From Nemertoderma westbladi (lineage: Eukaryota > Xenacoelomorpha > Nemertodermatida > Nemertodermatidae): a stretch of DNA of 30,303 bases. The position numbers and the translations under genes were made by a program. Each line of letters opens with the position of its first letter. Position 1 is the stretch's first letter. Below the pieces are notes generated by a model, which was given only the letters and a program-made list of their open reading frames with translations, ran no database searches and was not told where the DNA came from. This document shows positions 30,079 through 30,303 of this stretch, in pieces. The stretch covers positions 1-30,303 of the forward strand of contig JAUCBJ010006376.1 of assembly GCA_032718475.1 (NCBI GenBank), written 5' to 3'.

Positions 30079-30303
30079 TGTTCGCGCTTTCAGACCTTTG
30101 GCAGTTTAACCCACCAAATTAAGATGTCTTCTAGATATTAAATCAGTTTTTAGTCTATGACAAGTATTTGATTCACTACACTAGTCGAAACCAATCCGTG
30201 CGCGACCATTCACCCGCTGGATATTCCCGGGAGATTGGGTTCGACGGTTTAATTTTATTGCTATGTAAGCCTAATGTATTATTCGACTGACAGTACTATA
30301 TAA
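30079..30303 (-). repeat. 5' LTR of the BEL element (partial)
   Basis: Matches 19229-19453 with one T/C difference (near 30296) and starts at the same TG/CA boundary. It continues beyond the window. It contains the same AATAAA on the minus strand near 30254-30259. Confidence 0.95.

Larger units (their letters stand above)
19229..30303 (-). mobile_element. BEL/Pao LTR retrotransposon, minus strand (5' end beyond window)
   Basis: Bases 19229-19453 and 30079-30303 are direct repeats of 225 bp with one difference, being parts of the 3' and 5' LTRs. Between them, on the minus strand, lie a 2.2-kb leader, a Gag-protease ORF with BEL/Pao features and a 3.2-kb 3' region. No RT or integrase was found, so the copy would need trans-acting enzymes. 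The high LTR identity implies recent insertion. No tRNA primer-binding site beginning TGG was seen immediately after the 5' LTR. Confidence 0.93.

Overview
This is animal nuclear DNA: AT-rich, with one multi-exon gene, GT-AG introns and many transposable elements. The host gene encodes a Kv-channel beta subunit (aldo-keto reductase superfamily), which indicates a metazoan. The mix of BEL/Pao, RTE-type LINE, tRNA-derived SINE and TWA-flanked MITEs, plus the over-used palindrome TAGGCCTA, suggests a marine invertebrate. An echinoderm-like source is only my impression; the window cannot settle the species.

Layout. Bases 1-57 are the end of a plus-oriented BEL LTR. Bases 58-2860 are non-coding, with a minus-strand tRNA-derived SINE, X-box-like sites and a TATA-like box. 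Bases 2861-12881 hold an apparently complete Kv-beta gene on the plus strand: eight exons with phase-compatible junctions giving a predicted 425-residue protein. Its introns carry a 5'-truncated RTE-like LINE with a 12-bp target duplication, several MITEs and foldbacks, and short tandem arrays. Two of those arrays duplicate the 3' end of an exon together with its 5' splice site. Bases 12882-17025 are non-coding apart from a GC-rich MITE and a 43-bp minisatellite. Bases 17026-19228 hold a MITE, a pair of 210-bp direct repeats with poly-G/poly-C hairpins flanking a minus-strand zinc-finger ORF, and a palindrome-centred 164-bp tandem array.

From 19229 to the window end lies one minus-strand BEL/Pao LTR retrotransposon, running off the window inside its 5' LTR. 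The 225 comparable bases of its two LTRs differ at one position, so the insertion looks young. Its main ORF is uninterrupted for 1467 residues and contains Gag, zinc knuckles and an aspartic protease. The reverse transcriptase/RNase H block and the integrase are missing, with the flanking pol remnants fused in one frame. Between this ORF and the 3' LTR, in the position where some BEL elements carry an env-like gene, there is a run of coding-like segments broken across several frames that I cannot assign.

The most unusual points are the long intact Gag-protease ORF without polymerase or integrase, the unidentified broken coding block beside it, and the repeated splice donors in the Kv-beta gene.
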